A stretch of DNA of 40,334 nucleotides from positions 1 through 40,334 of the forward strand of contig WHUD01000024.1 of NCBI GenBank assembly GCA_009377385.1, in the 5' to 3' direction. Source of the DNA: Actinophytocola sp. (GTDB taxonomy: Bacteria > Actinomycetota > Actinomycetes > Mycobacteriales > Pseudonocardiaceae). Positions 9,539 through 19,085 of the stretch are shown one piece after another. Position numbers and translations under genes: made by a program. Position 1 is the first letter of the stretch. Every line of letters starts with the position of its first letter. The notes under the pieces were generated by a model. That model searched no databases, was not told where the DNA came from, and saw only the letters and a list, made by a program, of their open reading frames with translations.

Positions 9539-10393
9539 GTGTTGCGGCTCGCGGGCGCCCGTCTTGTGGACGAACGGGACTACCCGGCGGTTCGTGCTGT
9601 GCTCGCTTCGGACCCGGTCGCGAGCTGCATGGTGAGTTCCCGGGTGGAGACCCTCGGCCTCGACCCGATCCGCCTCGGCGGTGAGCTCTGGGCGCCCGAG
9701 TCTCGTTACGCCCGCCACGCTCGCCTGCCAGGGCTGTGCTTCGCGGGTGCGAACCTCATCCCGCTGCGCGGCGACGCAGGTGCGCTGCAGTCCTTCGCGG
9801 ACCGCGCACTGCGCAGGCCGAGGCGGTGTTCCTCCATCGTCGGACCTGCGACCCAAGTGCTCGGGCTGTGGGACGAGCTCGCCGGGGACTGGGGGCCCCC
9901 ACGGGAGCTGCGCGGCCAGCAGCCGCTGCTCGCGCTGGATCGTGCGCCCGCCGTGGCATGCGACAACCGGGTCCGCCGGGTCCAGCCGCACGAGATCGAC
10001 CGCTACTATCCCGCCGCCGTCGCGATGTTCACCGAGGAGGTCGGCGTCGATCCCCGGCTCGGTGATGGCGGTGTCAGCTACCACGCCAGGGTCGCTGAGC
10101 TGATCGGCAGCGGCCGCGCCTTCGCCCGGTTCGAGGACGGCGAGGTGGTGTTCAAGGCGGAGATCGGCGCGCTGTCGGCCACCGTCGGGCAGATCCAGGG
10201 CGTCTGGGTGCACCCGGAACGCCGCAGCGGCGGGCTGGGCGCCGCGGGCACGGCGACGGTGGCGGCCACCCTGATCCGCGACCTCGGCAGGACGGCCAGC
10301 CTGTACGTCAACTCCTTCAACGCGCCCGCCCTCGCCGCCTACCGGAAGATCGGCTTCACCAAGGTCGGTGAGTTCGCGACGGTGCTGTTCTGA
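9539..10393 (+). CDS. GNAT family N-acetyltransferase with N-terminal DUF4081-like region
   Basis: A 284-residue protein in two parts. The first half (about residues 1-125) resembles the DUF4081 region that precedes GNAT domains in actinobacteria. The second half (about 150-284) is a GNAT acetyltransferase fold, with the acetyl-CoA loop around VWVHPERRSGGLGAAGTA and the terminal strand-helix SLYVNSFNAPALAAYRKIGFTKVGEF. The order ispG-GNAT-penicillin-binding lipoprotein-map matches Rv2868c-Rv2861c in M. tuberculosis, so this is the Rv2867c counterpart. Its acceptor substrate is unknown. GTG 9539 and TTG 9542 are both possible starts; no ribosome site is evident. Confidence 0.88.
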   Translation: MLRLAGARLVDERDYPAVRAVLASDPVASCMVSSRVETLGLDPIRLGGELWAPESRYARHARLPGLCFAGANLIPLRGDAGALQSFADRALRRPRRCSSIVGPATQVLGLWDELAGDWGPPRELRGQQPLLALDRAPAVACDNRVRRVQPHEIDRYYPAAVAMFTEEVGVDPRLGDGGVSYHARVAELIGSGRAFARFEDGEVVFKAEIGALSATVGQIQGVWVHPERRSGGLGAAGTATVAATLIRDLGRTASLYVNSFNAPALAAYRKIGFTKVGEFATVLF

Positions 10394-10500
10394 TCCGTTC
10401 GGGTGGCGAATTCGGCTGCGAGTGGAAGCACACGCGGGCCGATTCGCGCGGGTGGGCCGATACTGGTGTGCCGACGTCCCCGAGTGTCGGCGCGGTCCGG

Positions 10501-10515
10501 CATACTCCCGTGACG
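10501..10515 (+). promoter_or_regulatory. Possible -10 element for a leaderless penicillin-binding protein gene
   Basis: CATACT at 10501-10506 fits an actinobacterial -10 box (TANNNT read one base in), and the GTG start follows at 10515. There is no ribosome site between them, which suggests a leaderless transcript. No clear -35 is visible, so this is tentative. Confidence 0.35.
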
Positions 10516-12317
10516 TGCGAACCAGCTTGAGTCTTCTGCTCGCCACGGTGCTCGCCGTCAGCGGCTGCTCGTTGTTCGACTCCGAGGGGCCGGACGACGC
10601 GCTGCGGGCCTTCGTGGCCGCCCTGAGCAAGGGCGACATCGCGGGCGCCGCCGCGCTCACCGACTCCCCGGCATCGGCGCGGGAAACCGTCAAGCAGGCC
10701 CTCGAAGCCTTGGAACCGAAGTCGGTGACCGGCGAGGTCAGGTCGGTCACCGAAGCCGCCGACTCGACAAGCGCACAAGCGACGGTCGCCCTCACCTGGC
10801 GGCTCCCCAAGGACCGCACCTGGCGCTACGAGACCGAGCTTGAGCTGCTGCCCGGTCAGCAGGACTGGAAGGTGCGCTGGACGCCGTCGGTGCTCCACGC
10901 GGAGTTGGCCGCGCAGCAGACGATCGCACTGGTCGAGGAGGAGCCCGAACTCGCACCCGTCCTCGACAGGGACGGCCAGGCCTTGCTCCGCCCGCAGTCG
11001 GTCGTCTCCGTCGTGCTCTACCCGGCCGAAGCGCGGGCGGACGCCGGGCTGCGGGAGGTCGCGGGGGAGCTGGCGGCCTCGCTGTCGCGGTTCGACGAGA
11101 CGATCACGACGCGCTCCATCCTGTCCCAAGCCAGCGAGGTCAACGGCAAGAACGGGTCCACGCTGGTAGCGGTACTGCGGGAGAAGCACTACCAGCGCGC
11201 AAAACCGGACATCTACGAACTGCCCGGCGTGAAGTTCGGCAGACAGGAACGACTGCTGGCCAAGGACAGCGACTACGGCCTGCACGTGCTCTCCGCGATA
11301 CGGCACCTGGTCCGCGAACGCATCGAGGGGGAGGTCGGCTGGCGGATCATCGCGCAGGACACCTCCGGCGCGGAAACCGCCGAACTGCACGCCGAGGCGG
11401 CGTCGCCGAGCAAGGCGGTCGAGACGACGCTGAGCGAGCGGACCCAAACCGCAGCCGAGGGTGCCATCCGTGACGGCCCGAAACCGGCCGCCGTGGTGGC
11501 CATGCGGGCGTCGACAGGGGAATTGCTCGCCGTCGCGCAGAACGAGAAGGCCAACGAAGAGGGGCCGATCGCGCTGACCGGCCGCTATCCGCCCGGCTCG
11601 ACGTTCAAGATCGTCACCGCACTCGCGGCGCTGACCTCCGGCGACGTGCGGCCACAGAGCACCGTCAACTGCCCGGGCACGGTCGTCTTCGACAGCAGGG
11701 AGATCCCGAACGAGGACGAGTTCAGCCTCGGCAGGGTGCCGCTGTCGACGGCGTTCGCGCGGTCCTGCAACACAACGTTCGCGTCGCTGGCGACCGACTT
11801 GCCACCCGGGGCGCTCCCCGAGGCGGCGCGTGATCTCGGCATCGGCACGGACTACGTCGTCCCCGCCATCACTACCGTCACCGGCTCGGTGCCGCCAGCC
11901 AAGAACGTGGTGCAACGGGCAGAGAACGGCTTCGGGCAGGGCACCGTCCTGGCCAGCCCGTTCGGGATGGCGCTGGTCGCTGCCACCGTCAAGGCGGGCG
12001 AGACGCCGGTCCCCACCCTGCTCACCGGGGAGCGGACCGAGGTCACGCGCATGGGGGAGCCGCTGCCTAATGCTGAGGCCAGCGCGCTGCGGCGCATGAT
12101 GCGCGCTGTCGTCACCAGGGGCACCGCCACTTCGCTTGCTGACCTGCCTGGCGTGCACGGCAAGACCGGAACCGCCCAGTACGGTGACGGGTCACGCTCG
12201 CACGGCTGGTTCGTCGGGTACTCCGGCGACACGGCGTTCGCCGTGCTGATCGTGGGTGGTGACAGCTCGAAACCGGCGGTCGACGTCGCCCGCAGAATGC
12301 TCAGCGAGCTGGGCTAG
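10515..12317 (+). CDS. Penicillin-binding lipoprotein (class B-like transpeptidase, Rv2864c type)
   Basis: A peptidoglycan DD-transpeptidase homologue anchored outside the membrane. The 600-residue precursor starts with a lipoprotein signal ([12 protein letters not shown], lipid cysteine at Cys18). An NTF2-like MecA-N domain follows (about residues 25-135), then a PBP dimerisation region. The transpeptidase domain has all three active-site motifs: Ser362-Thr-Phe-Lys365, Ser417-Cys-Asn419 and Lys550-Thr-Gly552. The GTG at 10515 is chosen because it begins the signal peptide directly; the frame is open further upstream (from 10368) but overlaps the previous gene. It is the counterpart of the carbapenem-binding lipoprotein Rv2864c. 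map begins 10 bases downstream. Confidence 0.93.
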   Translation: MRTSLSLLLATVLAVSGCSLFDSEGPDDALRAFVAALSKGDIAGAAALTDSPASARETVKQALEALEPKSVTGEVRSVTEAADSTSAQATVALTWRLPKDRTWRYETELELLPGQQDWKVRWTPSVLHAELAAQQTIALVEEEPELAPVLDRDGQALLRPQSVVSVVLYPAEARADAGLREVAGELAASLSRFDETITTRSILSQASEVNGKNGSTLVAVLREKHYQRAKPDIYELPGVKFGRQERLLAKDSDYGLHVLSAIRHLVRERIEGEVGWRIIAQDTSGAETAELHAEAASPSKAVETTLSERTQTAAEGAIRDGPKPAAVVAMRASTGELLAVAQNEKANEEGPIALTGRYPPGSTFKIVTALAALTSGDVRPQSTVNCPGTVVFDSREIPNEDEFSLGRVPLSTAFARSCNTTFASLATDLPPGALPEAARDLGIGTDYVVPAITTVTGSVPPAKNVVQRAENGFGQGTVLASPFGMALVAATVKAGETPVPTLLTGERTEVTRMGEPLPNAEASALRRMMRAVVTRGTATSLADLPGVHGKTGTAQYGDGSRSHGWFVGYSGDTAFAVLIVGGDSSKPAVDVARRMLSELG

Positions 12318-12327
12318 GGTGGACTAT

Positions 12328-13179
12328 ATGCGTGCTCCACTCAAGCCAGGCGTGCAGTCCGTGCGCCGTGCTGTCTCGCAGGCCATCACACGACCCGAGT
12401 ACGTGGACAAGCCCGAGCCGAAGCGGATCCCTGGCAACGGCGTGCGCACCCCAGAGGTCATCGAGGCGATGCGGGTCGCGAGCCGGATCGCCGCGCAGGC
12501 GCTTGAGGAGGGCGGCAAGGCCGTCAAGCCGGGCAACACTACGGACGACATCGACAAGGTGGTGCACGAGTTCCTGCTCGACCACGGCGCCTACCCGTCC
12601 ACGCTCGGCTACAAGGGTTTCCCGAAGTCCTGCTGCACCTCGCTGAACGAGGTCATCTGCCACGGCATCCCTGACTCGACCGTCATCGAGGACGGTGACA
12701 TCTGCAACATCGACGTCACCGCCTACATCGGCGGCGTGCACGGCGACACCAACGCCACGTTCCTCGCCGGGGAAGTGGACGACGAGGTGCGGCTGCTGGT
12801 CGAGCGCACCAAGGAAGCCACCATGCGTGCGATCAAGGCGGTGCGCCCCGGCAGGAAGCTCAACGTCATCGGCAGGGTGATCGAGTCGTACGCCAAGCGG
12901 TTCGGCTACGGCGTGGTGCGTGATTTCACCGGCCACGGTGTCGGTCCCGCCTTCCACACCGCGCCGACCGTCCTGCACTACGAGGAGCCGTCGGTGAGCA
13001 CGCTGATCGAAGAAGGCATGACCTTCACGATCGAGCCGATGATCACGCTCGGCACCATCGACTACGACCTGTGGGATGACGACTGGACGGTCACCACCAA
13101 GGACAAGCAGTGGACCGCCCAGTTCGAGCACACGCTGCTGGTGACCGAGTCCGGCGCGGAGATCCTGACGCTGCCCTGA
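12328..13179 (+). CDS. map: Methionine aminopeptidase type I, N-terminally extended
   Basis: Removes the initiator methionine from nascent proteins. The 283-residue product carries an extension of about 40 residues with proline-rich stretches ([15 protein letters not shown]) before the pita-bread fold, as in mycobacterial MetAP1c (MapB), where this part is thought to help ribosome association. The metal ligands are present: Asp129, Asp140, His203, Glu236 and Glu267; His112 (CHGIPD) and His210 are the substrate-side histidines. ATG at 12328 has an AGGG site a few bases upstream; GTG 12319 is an in-frame alternative. It is probably co-transcribed with the penicillin-binding protein gene. Confidence 0.96.
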   Translation: MRAPLKPGVQSVRRAVSQAITRPEYVDKPEPKRIPGNGVRTPEVIEAMRVASRIAAQALEEGGKAVKPGNTTDDIDKVVHEFLLDHGAYPSTLGYKGFPKSCCTSLNEVICHGIPDSTVIEDGDICNIDVTAYIGGVHGDTNATFLAGEVDDEVRLLVERTKEATMRAIKAVRPGRKLNVIGRVIESYAKRFGYGVVRDFTGHGVGPAFHTAPTVLHYEEPSVSTLIEEGMTFTIEPMITLGTIDYDLWDDDWTVTTKDKQWTAQFEHTLLVTESGAEILTLP

Positions 13180-13191
13180 TCCCGCGCGCGG

Positions 13192-13281
13192 TTATCCGGG
13201 CTGGCCGTCCGGGTCGCCGGGGATGACGCTGCCGTCCTCGTCGTGGCGGTGGTCGAACCACGGTGGGCCGCCCGCCGCCAC
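13192..13281 (-). CDS. Possible very short ORF downstream of mycothione reductase
   Basis: A 29-residue frame, GTG 13281 to TAA 13192, reads a hydrophilic Pro/Asp/Gly-rich peptide (PPWFDHRHDEDG near the start and a DPDGQPG end). The frame is open back to the mtr stop codon at 13348 and is in the same frame as mtr, giving about 51 open codons, but there is no clear ribosome site. The composition is less arginine- and alanine-heavy than chance frames here, which is the only support. It could be a micro-protein or remnant coding sequence. Nothing else is visible in this 168-base gap. Confidence 0.25.
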   Translation of the reverse strand: MAAGGPPWFDHRHDEDGSVIPGDPDGQPG

Positions 13282-13347
13282 GAGCTGAGTCGCGCGGTGT
13301 CCGGCGAATCGGCGTGCGCGGCCCGCCGTCCTGACCGGCGTGACTGC

Positions 13348-14742
13348 TCAGACCAGCTCGAGCTGCAGCAGCGCGTTCTCCACCACCTCGGGCATCGCCG
13401 GGTGGATCCAGTACTGCCCGCGCGCCATGCTGCGCGCGTCGAGCCCGAAGCTCATCGCCTGGATCAGCGGCTGGATCACCGTCGGCGCCTGCGGGCCGAT
13501 GATGTGCGCACCGAGCAACTGTCCCGTCGCCGGATCGGCGAGCAGCTTGACGAACCCGGTCGTGTTCTCCATCGCCCAGCCGTAGGCGATCCCGGCGTAG
13601 TCCTGGATGGCGGTGACGAACCGCAGCCCACGGGAGCGCGCCGCCTGCTCGGTCAGCCCGACCGAGGCGATCTGCGGCGAGGTGAACACCGCCTGCGGCA
13701 CGAACCGGTGGTCGCTCGCCACGGGGTCCTCGGGATGCAGCAGGTTGTGCTGCACCACCCGTGCCTCGTGGTTGGCGACGTGCTTGAGCTGGTACAGCGA
13801 ACTGACATCACCCAGCGCGTAGACGCCGTCGACGCTGGTGCGCTGGTACTCGTCGACGTCGATCCTGCCGTCGACGGTGGCGATCCCGCCCGCCTCGGTG
13901 TCGAGCAGATCCGCGTTTGGCGTGCGGCCCACCGCGATGAGCAGCAGCTCCGAGGTGACGGCCTCGCTGTCGCCGTCCTTGGTCTGTAGGTCGAGCGTTG
14001 TCCCTTCCGTCGTCCTACGCGCTCCGACGAGGGTGCGCTGGGTACGCACGTCCCAGCGCTGCGACGCCAGCTCGGTGAACCGGGTGCTTACGTCGAGGTC
14101 GTGCGCGCGCAGCAGCGCGTTCGAGCGCGCGACCACCGTGACGTCGGCGCCGAACGCCGAGAACACGTGCGCGAACTCCGCCGCGATGTAGCCGCTGCCC
14201 AGGATGGTGACGCTGGCGGGCAACTTGTCGATGCGCATCACGGTGTCGGACGTGTGGTAGTCGACGTCCGCCATGCCCTCGACGTCCGGAATGATCGGCC
14301 TGCTGCCCGCCGCCAGCACGATTCGATCGGCGGTCAGCGACTCGGGCGGGCCGCCGTCGCTCGGCGTCACCCGCAGCGTCCGCTCGCCGGTGAAGCGCGC
14401 GGTGCCGTCGTAGAGGGTGACGTTGGCGTTGTCGTGGTGTGTGACCCGGTAGTCTTTGCCCCCGGACGCGATCGGGTCGATCCTGCCGAAGATCCGGTCG
14501 CGGATGTCGTGCCAGCGGACCTCGCGAAGTTCTGCATCGACGCCGAGCGGGTCACTGGTGCTGATCGCCTGGGCGATGTCGGCGGGGTAGACGAACATCT
14601 TCGTCGGGATGCAGCCGACGTTCAGGCAGGTCCCGCCGAACACCCCCTTCTCGACGATCGCCACCCGCCAGTCCGCGAAGCGCGGGTCGAGAATGCTGTT
14701 GCCGGAACCGGTACCGATGATCACGAGGTCGTAGTGCGTCAC
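13348..14742 (-). CDS. mtr: Mycothione reductase
   Basis: FAD-dependent disulfide reductase that regenerates mycothiol from mycothione with NADPH, the actinobacterial counterpart of glutathione reductase. The 464-residue product (mycobacterial Mtr is about 460) has an N-terminal FAD Rossmann motif IIGTGSGN, the redox-active pair Cys39/Cys44 in [13 protein letters not shown], an NADPH motif [10 protein letters not shown] near residue 175, the VYALGD FAD stretch and the C-terminal catalytic dyad His447/Glu452 in HPAMPE. GTG at 14742 starts exactly at the flavin-binding strand; the frame open back to 15156 overlaps the divergent protease gene. No ribosome site is seen, so translation may be leaderless. 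Its presence shows that the organism uses mycothiol. Confidence 0.95.
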   Translation of the reverse strand: MTHYDLVIIGTGSGNSILDPRFADWRVAIVEKGVFGGTCLNVGCIPTKMFVYPADIAQAISTSDPLGVDAELREVRWHDIRDRIFGRIDPIASGGKDYRVTHHDNANVTLYDGTARFTGERTLRVTPSDGGPPESLTADRIVLAAGSRPIIPDVEGMADVDYHTSDTVMRIDKLPASVTILGSGYIAAEFAHVFSAFGADVTVVARSNALLRAHDLDVSTRFTELASQRWDVRTQRTLVGARRTTEGTTLDLQTKDGDSEAVTSELLLIAVGRTPNADLLDTEAGGIATVDGRIDVDEYQRTSVDGVYALGDVSSLYQLKHVANHEARVVQHNLLHPEDPVASDHRFVPQAVFTSPQIASVGLTEQAARSRGLRFVTAIQDYAGIAYGWAMENTTGFVKLLADPATGQLLGAHIIGPQAPTVIQPLIQAMSFGLDARSMARGQYWIHPAMPEVVENALLQLELV

Positions 14743-14901
14743 ACGAATAGTCAACCGTAGACGGTCGAGTGGTGTTCCAGGTTGCGCAGGTCCACTCGAT
14801 TCGGTGACGCCGTGACGGGTTCGTGACCAGTAGGATCGAGCGGTCTCGTGCTGCGTATCTCGCGATTCCGAGAATTCTGCGATCAACCCCGAGGAGTGTG
14901 T

Positions 14902-15774
14902 GTGAGCAAAAGGGCGAGGCTCGCCCCGTGGGTGGGAGTGACGGTTGCCATCGTGGCGGCGGGCCTGCTTGGCCTGGTGTCGGTGACGTCCGCCGCGCCC
15001 AACATGTCCTCGTCCGCGAGCCAGCCGGCGATCGTCGGCGGCAGCGAGGTCGAGCCAGGCGAGCGCGAGTTCGTCGTCTACCTGGCCGACGAGGACGGCA
15101 AGCCCTACTGCGGCGGCACACTGGTCGCGCCGGAGAAGGTCGTCACAGCGGCGCACTGCGTCGAGAGCGCCGAGCGGAGCGACCTCACCGTCGTCGCGGG
15201 CAGGAACGACGTCCGCGGCGACGAGGGCAGCGAAGCCGGCGTGGACGAGGTCTGGATCCCGGAGGACTACTCCAGCGTGACCGAGGGCAGCGACGTCGCC
15301 GTGCTGCGGCTTGACGAGAAGCTGCCGTACCGCACTATCCAGCCCGCGGCCAAGGGCGACGGCGAGCTGTACCGCGTCGGCAGGAAGGCGACCGTGCTGG
15401 GCTGGGGCAAGACCTCGGAGCGCGGCGAGTCGTCCAGCCGGTTGCGCGCCGCCAAGGTTCCGCTGCGCGCGGACGCCGACTGCGAGGAGGCCTACGGCAC
15501 CTACACCCAGGAAGAGATGGTGTGCGCGGGCTACCGGAAAGGCGGCACCGACGCCTGCCAGGGCGACTCAGGCGGCCCGCTGGTCTCCGGCGGCAGGCTG
15601 ATCGGCATCGTGTCCTGGGGTGAGGGCTGCGCCCGGCCGGGCAAGTACGGCGTCTACACCGAGGTGCGCCGCTACGCCAAGTACATCGCGACGGCAAGCG
15701 CCAGCGAGGACGAGAGCGACGCCCAGGAGTCCAACGGCGGCGGGATTGAGCTGCCGATCCCTGGCGGCGGCTGA
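14902..15774 (+). CDS. Secreted trypsin-like serine protease (S1 family)
   Basis: A 290-residue precursor with a basic N-terminus and hydrophobic signal segment (about residues 9-31), a short propeptide, then a chymotrypsin-fold domain beginning at IVGG (residue 44). The triad is His85 (TAAHC), Asp131 (SDVAVL) and Ser223 (GDSGGP). Asp217, six residues before the serine, predicts cleavage after Arg/Lys. Cysteines at 70/86, 194/208 and 219 onward fit the usual disulfides. The residue before IVGG is Ala, not Arg/Lys, so activation is not by trypsin-like cleavage. A 24-residue acidic then Gly/Pro-rich tail follows the domain. GTG 14902 has GAGGAG five bases upstream. It is divergent from mtr. Confidence 0.92.
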   Translation: MSKRARLAPWVGVTVAIVAAGLLGLVSVTSAAPNMSSSASQPAIVGGSEVEPGEREFVVYLADEDGKPYCGGTLVAPEKVVTAAHCVESAERSDLTVVAGRNDVRGDEGSEAGVDEVWIPEDYSSVTEGSDVAVLRLDEKLPYRTIQPAAKGDGELYRVGRKATVLGWGKTSERGESSSRLRAAKVPLRADADCEEAYGTYTQEEMVCAGYRKGGTDACQGDSGGPLVSGGRLIGIVSWGEGCARPGKYGVYTEVRRYAKYIATASASEDESDAQESNGGGIELPIPGGG

Positions 15775-15808
15775 CGCCTGACCTGGTGCGGTGTGCTAAG
15801 CACGGCAC

Positions 15809-16249
15809 ATGGCAGATGTCCGCTCCGCATCCGGTCCCGAGATCACCGCCGCCGACCTGTACGCCCTGCTGCGGCTGCGTGTCGACGTCTTCGTCGTCGA
15901 GCAGGAGTGCCCGTACCCGGAGCTCGACGGCGTCGACCTGCTGCCGAGCACCCGCCACCTGTGGCTCGCCGATGGCGACACCGTGCTGGGCTGCCTGCGG
16001 ATCATCGACGACGGCGGTGTGCTGCGGGTCGGCCGGGTGTGCACCTCGGTGGAGGCTCGCGGCACCGGGGCGGGTGCTCGGCTGATGACTGCCGCGCTCG
16101 ACGTCGTCGGGGGCGCCGAGTCGGTGCTGGGTGCGCAGACCTACGCGACCGGGTTCTACGAGCGGTTCGGCTACCGCCCGGAGGGCGAGCCGTACGACGA
16201 GGACGGCATCCCGCACATCACGATGCGAAGGACGGCGCCGTTTCGGTAA
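15809..16249 (+). CDS. ElaA-like GNAT acetyltransferase
   Basis: A 146-residue single-domain GNAT protein. The N-terminal LRLRVDVFVVEQECPYPELDGVD is the signature of the ElaA subgroup, and the acetyl-CoA loop is VCTSVEARGTGAGARLM near residue 75. The end YERFGYRPEGEPYDEDGIPHITM is also typical. The substrate is unknown. It resembles Rv2851c, which lies in the same neighbourhood in M. tuberculosis. The ATG at 15809 is the only good start and has no strong ribosome site. Its last 32 bases overlap the end of bioF on the opposite strand. Confidence 0.9.
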   Translation: MADVRSASGPEITAADLYALLRLRVDVFVVEQECPYPELDGVDLLPSTRHLWLADGDTVLGCLRIIDDGGVLRVGRVCTSVEARGTGAGARLMTAALDVVGGAESVLGAQTYATGFYERFGYRPEGEPYDEDGIPHITMRRTAPFR

Positions 16250-17399
16250 CCACCTGGATCGCCTGCTCCACCTCGGCGTCCGACAGGCCGGCGTTCGCCG
16301 TCAACCGGAGCCGAGAGATGCCGTCCGGCACCGATGGCGGCCGGAAGCACCCGACCCGCACCCCCCGCTCGGCGCAGCGCGCCGCCCAGGCCACGGCGTC
16401 GCCGGGGGAGGGGGCGCGCACCGCGAGCACCGCCGCCTCCGGTGTGCTCGTCGGCAGCCCCGCCGCCGCGAACCGTTCGGCCATCGTCGCGGTGATCTCG
16501 CGCGCCCGCTCCGCCCGTTGCGGCTCCTCGATCAGCACCCGCAGCGCGGTGAGGGCCGCCGCCGTGCTGGACGGCGCAAGCGCGGTGTCGAAGATGAAGC
16601 TGCGCGCGGATTCGATGAGGTGCCGGATCACCCTGCGCGGGCCGAGCACCGCGCCGCCCTGTGCGCCGAGCGCCTTCGAGAGCGTCACTGTTGTGACGAC
16701 GTCCGATGCCGTGTTCAGGCCCGCTTCGTGCACCGCACCCCTGCCGCCGTCGCCGAGCACGCCGAGTCCGTGCGCGTCATCGACAAGCAGCGCCGCGCCG
16801 GTCTCCCGACAGGCGTTGCTGAGCGCCGTCAGGTCGGCCTTGTCGCCGTCCACGGAGAACACCGAGTCGGTCACCACAAGCGCGCGTTTGTGCCGCCGGG
16901 TGCGCAGGGCGTGCGCGACCGCGCTGGGGTCGTTGTGCGCGACCGCGGCGATGTCGGCGCGGGAGAGCCGGCAGCCCTCGATCAGCGAGGCGTGGATGGA
17001 GGCGTCGGTGACGATCGCCGACTCCCTGCCGGACAGCGTAGTGACCGCGCCCAGGTTCGCCGTGAACCCGGACGAGAACACCAGCGCGGCCTGCGCGCCG
17101 CAGAACCGAGCCAGCTCCTGCTCCAGCTCCGCGTGCAGCTCGGTGGAGCCCGTGACCAGCCGGGAGCCGGTCGAGCCAGCCCCCCACTTCAGTGCCGCTG
17201 CCGCCGCCGCGCCCGCGACCCGCTTGTCCCTGGCAAGGCCCAGGTAGTCGTTGCCAGCCAGGTCCAGCTCCGTCGCCGCCGCCGCGCGCGGCCGGAGGCG
17301 GCGCACAAGGCCAGCCTGGGCGCGCTTCTCGGCCTCGACGTCGAGCCAGTCGAGGACGTTGTCTGCTGGTACCGATGCGGCAGGACCTTCGACGCTCAC
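16218..17399 (-). CDS. bioF: 8-amino-7-oxononanoate synthase-like PLP enzyme
   Basis: Condenses pimeloyl thioester with alanine to make KAPA, the first ring-forming step of biotin synthesis. With GTG 17399 the protein has 393 residues. It shows the alpha-oxoamine synthase pattern: DLAGNDYLGLA near residue 46, GAGSTGSRLVTGS near residue 74, the PLP-contacting LLVDDAHGLGVLG (Asp208, His210) and the PLP lysine Lys242 in TLSKALG. The C-terminal VGCFRPPSVPDGISRLRLT matches BioF rather than glycine C-acetyltransferase. GTG 17483 is an alternative start adding 28 residues without recognisable homology. No bioA, bioD or bioB is in the window, so it is an orphan here. A TGAAC/GTTCA palindrome lies upstream. 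Confidence 0.88.
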   Translation of the reverse strand: MSVEGPAASVPADNVLDWLDVEAEKRAQAGLVRRLRPRAAAATELDLAGNDYLGLARDKRVAGAAAAAALKWGAGSTGSRLVTGSTELHAELEQELARFCGAQAALVFSSGFTANLGAVTTLSGRESAIVTDASIHASLIEGCRLSRADIAAVAHNDPSAVAHALRTRRHKRALVVTDSVFSVDGDKADLTALSNACRETGAALLVDDAHGLGVLGDGGRGAVHEAGLNTASDVVTTVTLSKALGAQGGAVLGPRRVIRHLIESARSFIFDTALAPSSTAAALTALRVLIEEPQRAERAREITATMAERFAAAGLPTSTPEAAVLAVRAPSPGDAVAWAARCAERGVRVGCFRPPSVPDGISRLRLTANAGLSDAEVEQAIQVVTETAPSFAS

Positions 17400-17496
17400 G
17401 TCAAGCAGTGTCGCACCGAGGCGACGGCCGCCCGGCAGGGAGGTGGCGGACACCACGGTGACCCGGCGTCGGGGGCCCCGCACGGTCAGGTACGCT

Positions 17497-17507
17497 TGAA
17501 CGGTTCA
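17497..17507. promoter_or_regulatory. TGAAC-G-GTTCA palindrome between bioF and the helicase gene
   Basis: An 11-base inverted repeat (TGAACGGTTCA) in the divergent region, 14 bases upstream of the alternative bioF start at 17483 and directly after TACGCT, which could be a -10 box for the helicase. The half-sites match those I recall for biotin repressor BioQ operators in corynebacteria, but the spacer is one base instead of three. Operator function is inferred. Confidence 0.35.
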
Positions 17508-17630
17508 CATACGGCGCACCTCGCGCCGGGTTCGTCCCCCTGTACCCCCACCGGCTGCCGGTGCGATGCTCCGCGCCATCGCGGAAGAGTCCGGGCCTCA
17601 CGGTGACGTACCACCATCCGAAAGGCATCT

Positions 17631-19058
17631 GTGACTATCACGCACCAACCGCGCTCCCGCGCGCCCAAGAAGAAACCTCGCCACCGCACGGCAACCAAGA
17701 CCCGGTTCGCCCCTGAGACGTCGGCCACGGCGACATCAACCCCAACAGCCTCGCCCCGTGTCGAGTCGTTCGACAGCTTCGGCCTGCCGCCGAAGCTGCA
17801 GCGGGCACTCCGCGATGCGGGCATCACCGCGCCGTTCCCGATCCAGTCGGCGACCCTGCCCGACGCGCTCGCAGGGCGAGACGTTCTCGGCAGGGCACAG
17901 ACCGGCTCCGGCAAGACGCTGGCCTTCGGTCTCGCGCTGCTGGCGCGGCTCAACGGCGGCAAGGCCCAACCCCGCAGGCCCCGTGCGCTCGTGCTCGTGC
18001 CGACTCGTGAGCTGGCTATGCAGGTCGCCGACGTGTTGATGCCGCTGGCGAAGGCGACCGGCCTGTGGTGCCGCACCGTCGTCGGCGGTATGTCGTTCAC
18101 TCGCCAGGAAGAGGCGCTCAACCGAGGCGTCGACCTGCTCATCGCGACGCCTGGCAGGTTGTCCGACCACGTCCGGCAGGGCACATGCACGCTGTCCGAC
18201 GTCGGGTTCGTCGCGCTCGACGAGGCCGACCAGATGGCCGACATGGGCTTCTTGCCGCAGGTGCGCGAGATCCTCGACCTCACCCCGGAGACCGGGCAGC
18301 GGCTGCTGTTCTCCGCCACCCTCGACGGCGCGGTCGGCCAGCTGGTGCGCGAGTACATCATCGACCCTGTCGAGCACTCCGTCGCGCCCGTGACGGCGAG
18401 CGTGGACACCATGGACCACCACGTGTTCTCCGTCGCGAAGGTCGACAAACAGGCCGTCGCCGCCGAGATCGCGGCGCGCACCGGCCGCACTATCCTGTTT
18501 GTGCGCACCAAGCACCACGCCGACCGGGTGGCCAAGCAACTGCGTCAGGTGGGTGTGCCAGCGGCGTCGCTGCACGGCGGCAAGACGCAGGGCCAGCGCA
18601 ACCGGGTGCTTGCCGACTTCAAGGACGGCCGGTCCAACGCCCTCGTCGCCACCGATGTCGCCGCGCGCGGCATCCACGTCGACGACGTCAGTCTCGTGCT
18701 GCACGTCGACCCGCCCAACGACTCGAAGGACTACCTCCACCGCGCGGGCAGGACCGCCCGCGCCGGGGCGGAGGGCACCGTCGTCATGTTGATCACGCCG
18801 GACCAGCGGCGCACCGTACGGCGGCTCACCGACCGCGCGGGCGTGACCCCGACGACCACGCAGGTTCGGCCCGGCGACGCCGAACTCGCGCGTATCACCG
18901 GCGCCCGGCAGCCGTCGGAGGAGCCGGTGGTCGAGCCGCAGCCGGGCAGCAGGCCCGGCGGCGCGCGCCCGGACGGACGACGTCGGCCACGCCAGGGCAC
19001 GCCGCGCGGGGGTGCTCGCGGGCGTGCGCCGCAGGCGCGGCGGCAGCGGCGCGACTGA
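17631..19058 (+). CDS. DEAD-box ATP-dependent RNA helicase (RhlE-like)
   Basis: Unwinds RNA duplexes with ATP, typically in ribosome assembly, mRNA turnover or cold adaptation. The 475-residue protein has a basic N-tail of about 45 residues and a Q-motif region (FDSFGLPPKLQRAL ... PFPIQSATLP). The helicase motifs follow: motif I AQTGSGKT (residues 89-96), PTREL, TPGR, DEAD (197-200), SAT (228-230) and the motif VI HRAGRTARAG near residue 377. The last 60 residues are Arg/Gly/Pro-rich, a usual RNA-binding tail. GTG 17631 is preceded by AAAGG. A 14-bp terminator follows. The 230-base region upstream, shared with bioF, may include a long 5' leader. Confidence 0.93.
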   Translation: MTITHQPRSRAPKKKPRHRTATKTRFAPETSATATSTPTASPRVESFDSFGLPPKLQRALRDAGITAPFPIQSATLPDALAGRDVLGRAQTGSGKTLAFGLALLARLNGGKAQPRRPRALVLVPTRELAMQVADVLMPLAKATGLWCRTVVGGMSFTRQEEALNRGVDLLIATPGRLSDHVRQGTCTLSDVGFVALDEADQMADMGFLPQVREILDLTPETGQRLLFSATLDGAVGQLVREYIIDPVEHSVAPVTASVDTMDHHVFSVAKVDKQAVAAEIAARTGRTILFVRTKHHADRVAKQLRQVGVPAASLHGGKTQGQRNRVLADFKDGRSNALVATDVAARGIHVDDVSLVLHVDPPNDSKDYLHRAGRTARAGAEGTVVMLITPDQRRTVRRLTDRAGVTPTTTQVRPGDAELARITGARQPSEEPVVEPQPGSRPGGARPDGRRRPRQGTPRGGARGRAPQARRQRRD

Positions 19059-19085
19059 CCCGCGTATGACGCCATAGACCCGATC

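Noticed and set aside
9437-10819. A 460-codon minus-strand frame opposite the GNAT gene
   Set aside because: Shadow of the GNAT frame, which has clear acetyltransferase motifs; the minus frame has no conserved features.
10356-12158. A 600-codon minus-strand frame opposite the penicillin-binding lipoprotein
   Set aside because: No recognisable domain; the plus strand carries a signal peptide and all three penicillin-binding motifs.
13345-13350. Stop-codon readthrough of mycothione reductase as a functional extension
   Set aside because: The enzyme ends at its family-typical C-terminus and no readthrough signal is visible; kept only as a low-interest short ORF.
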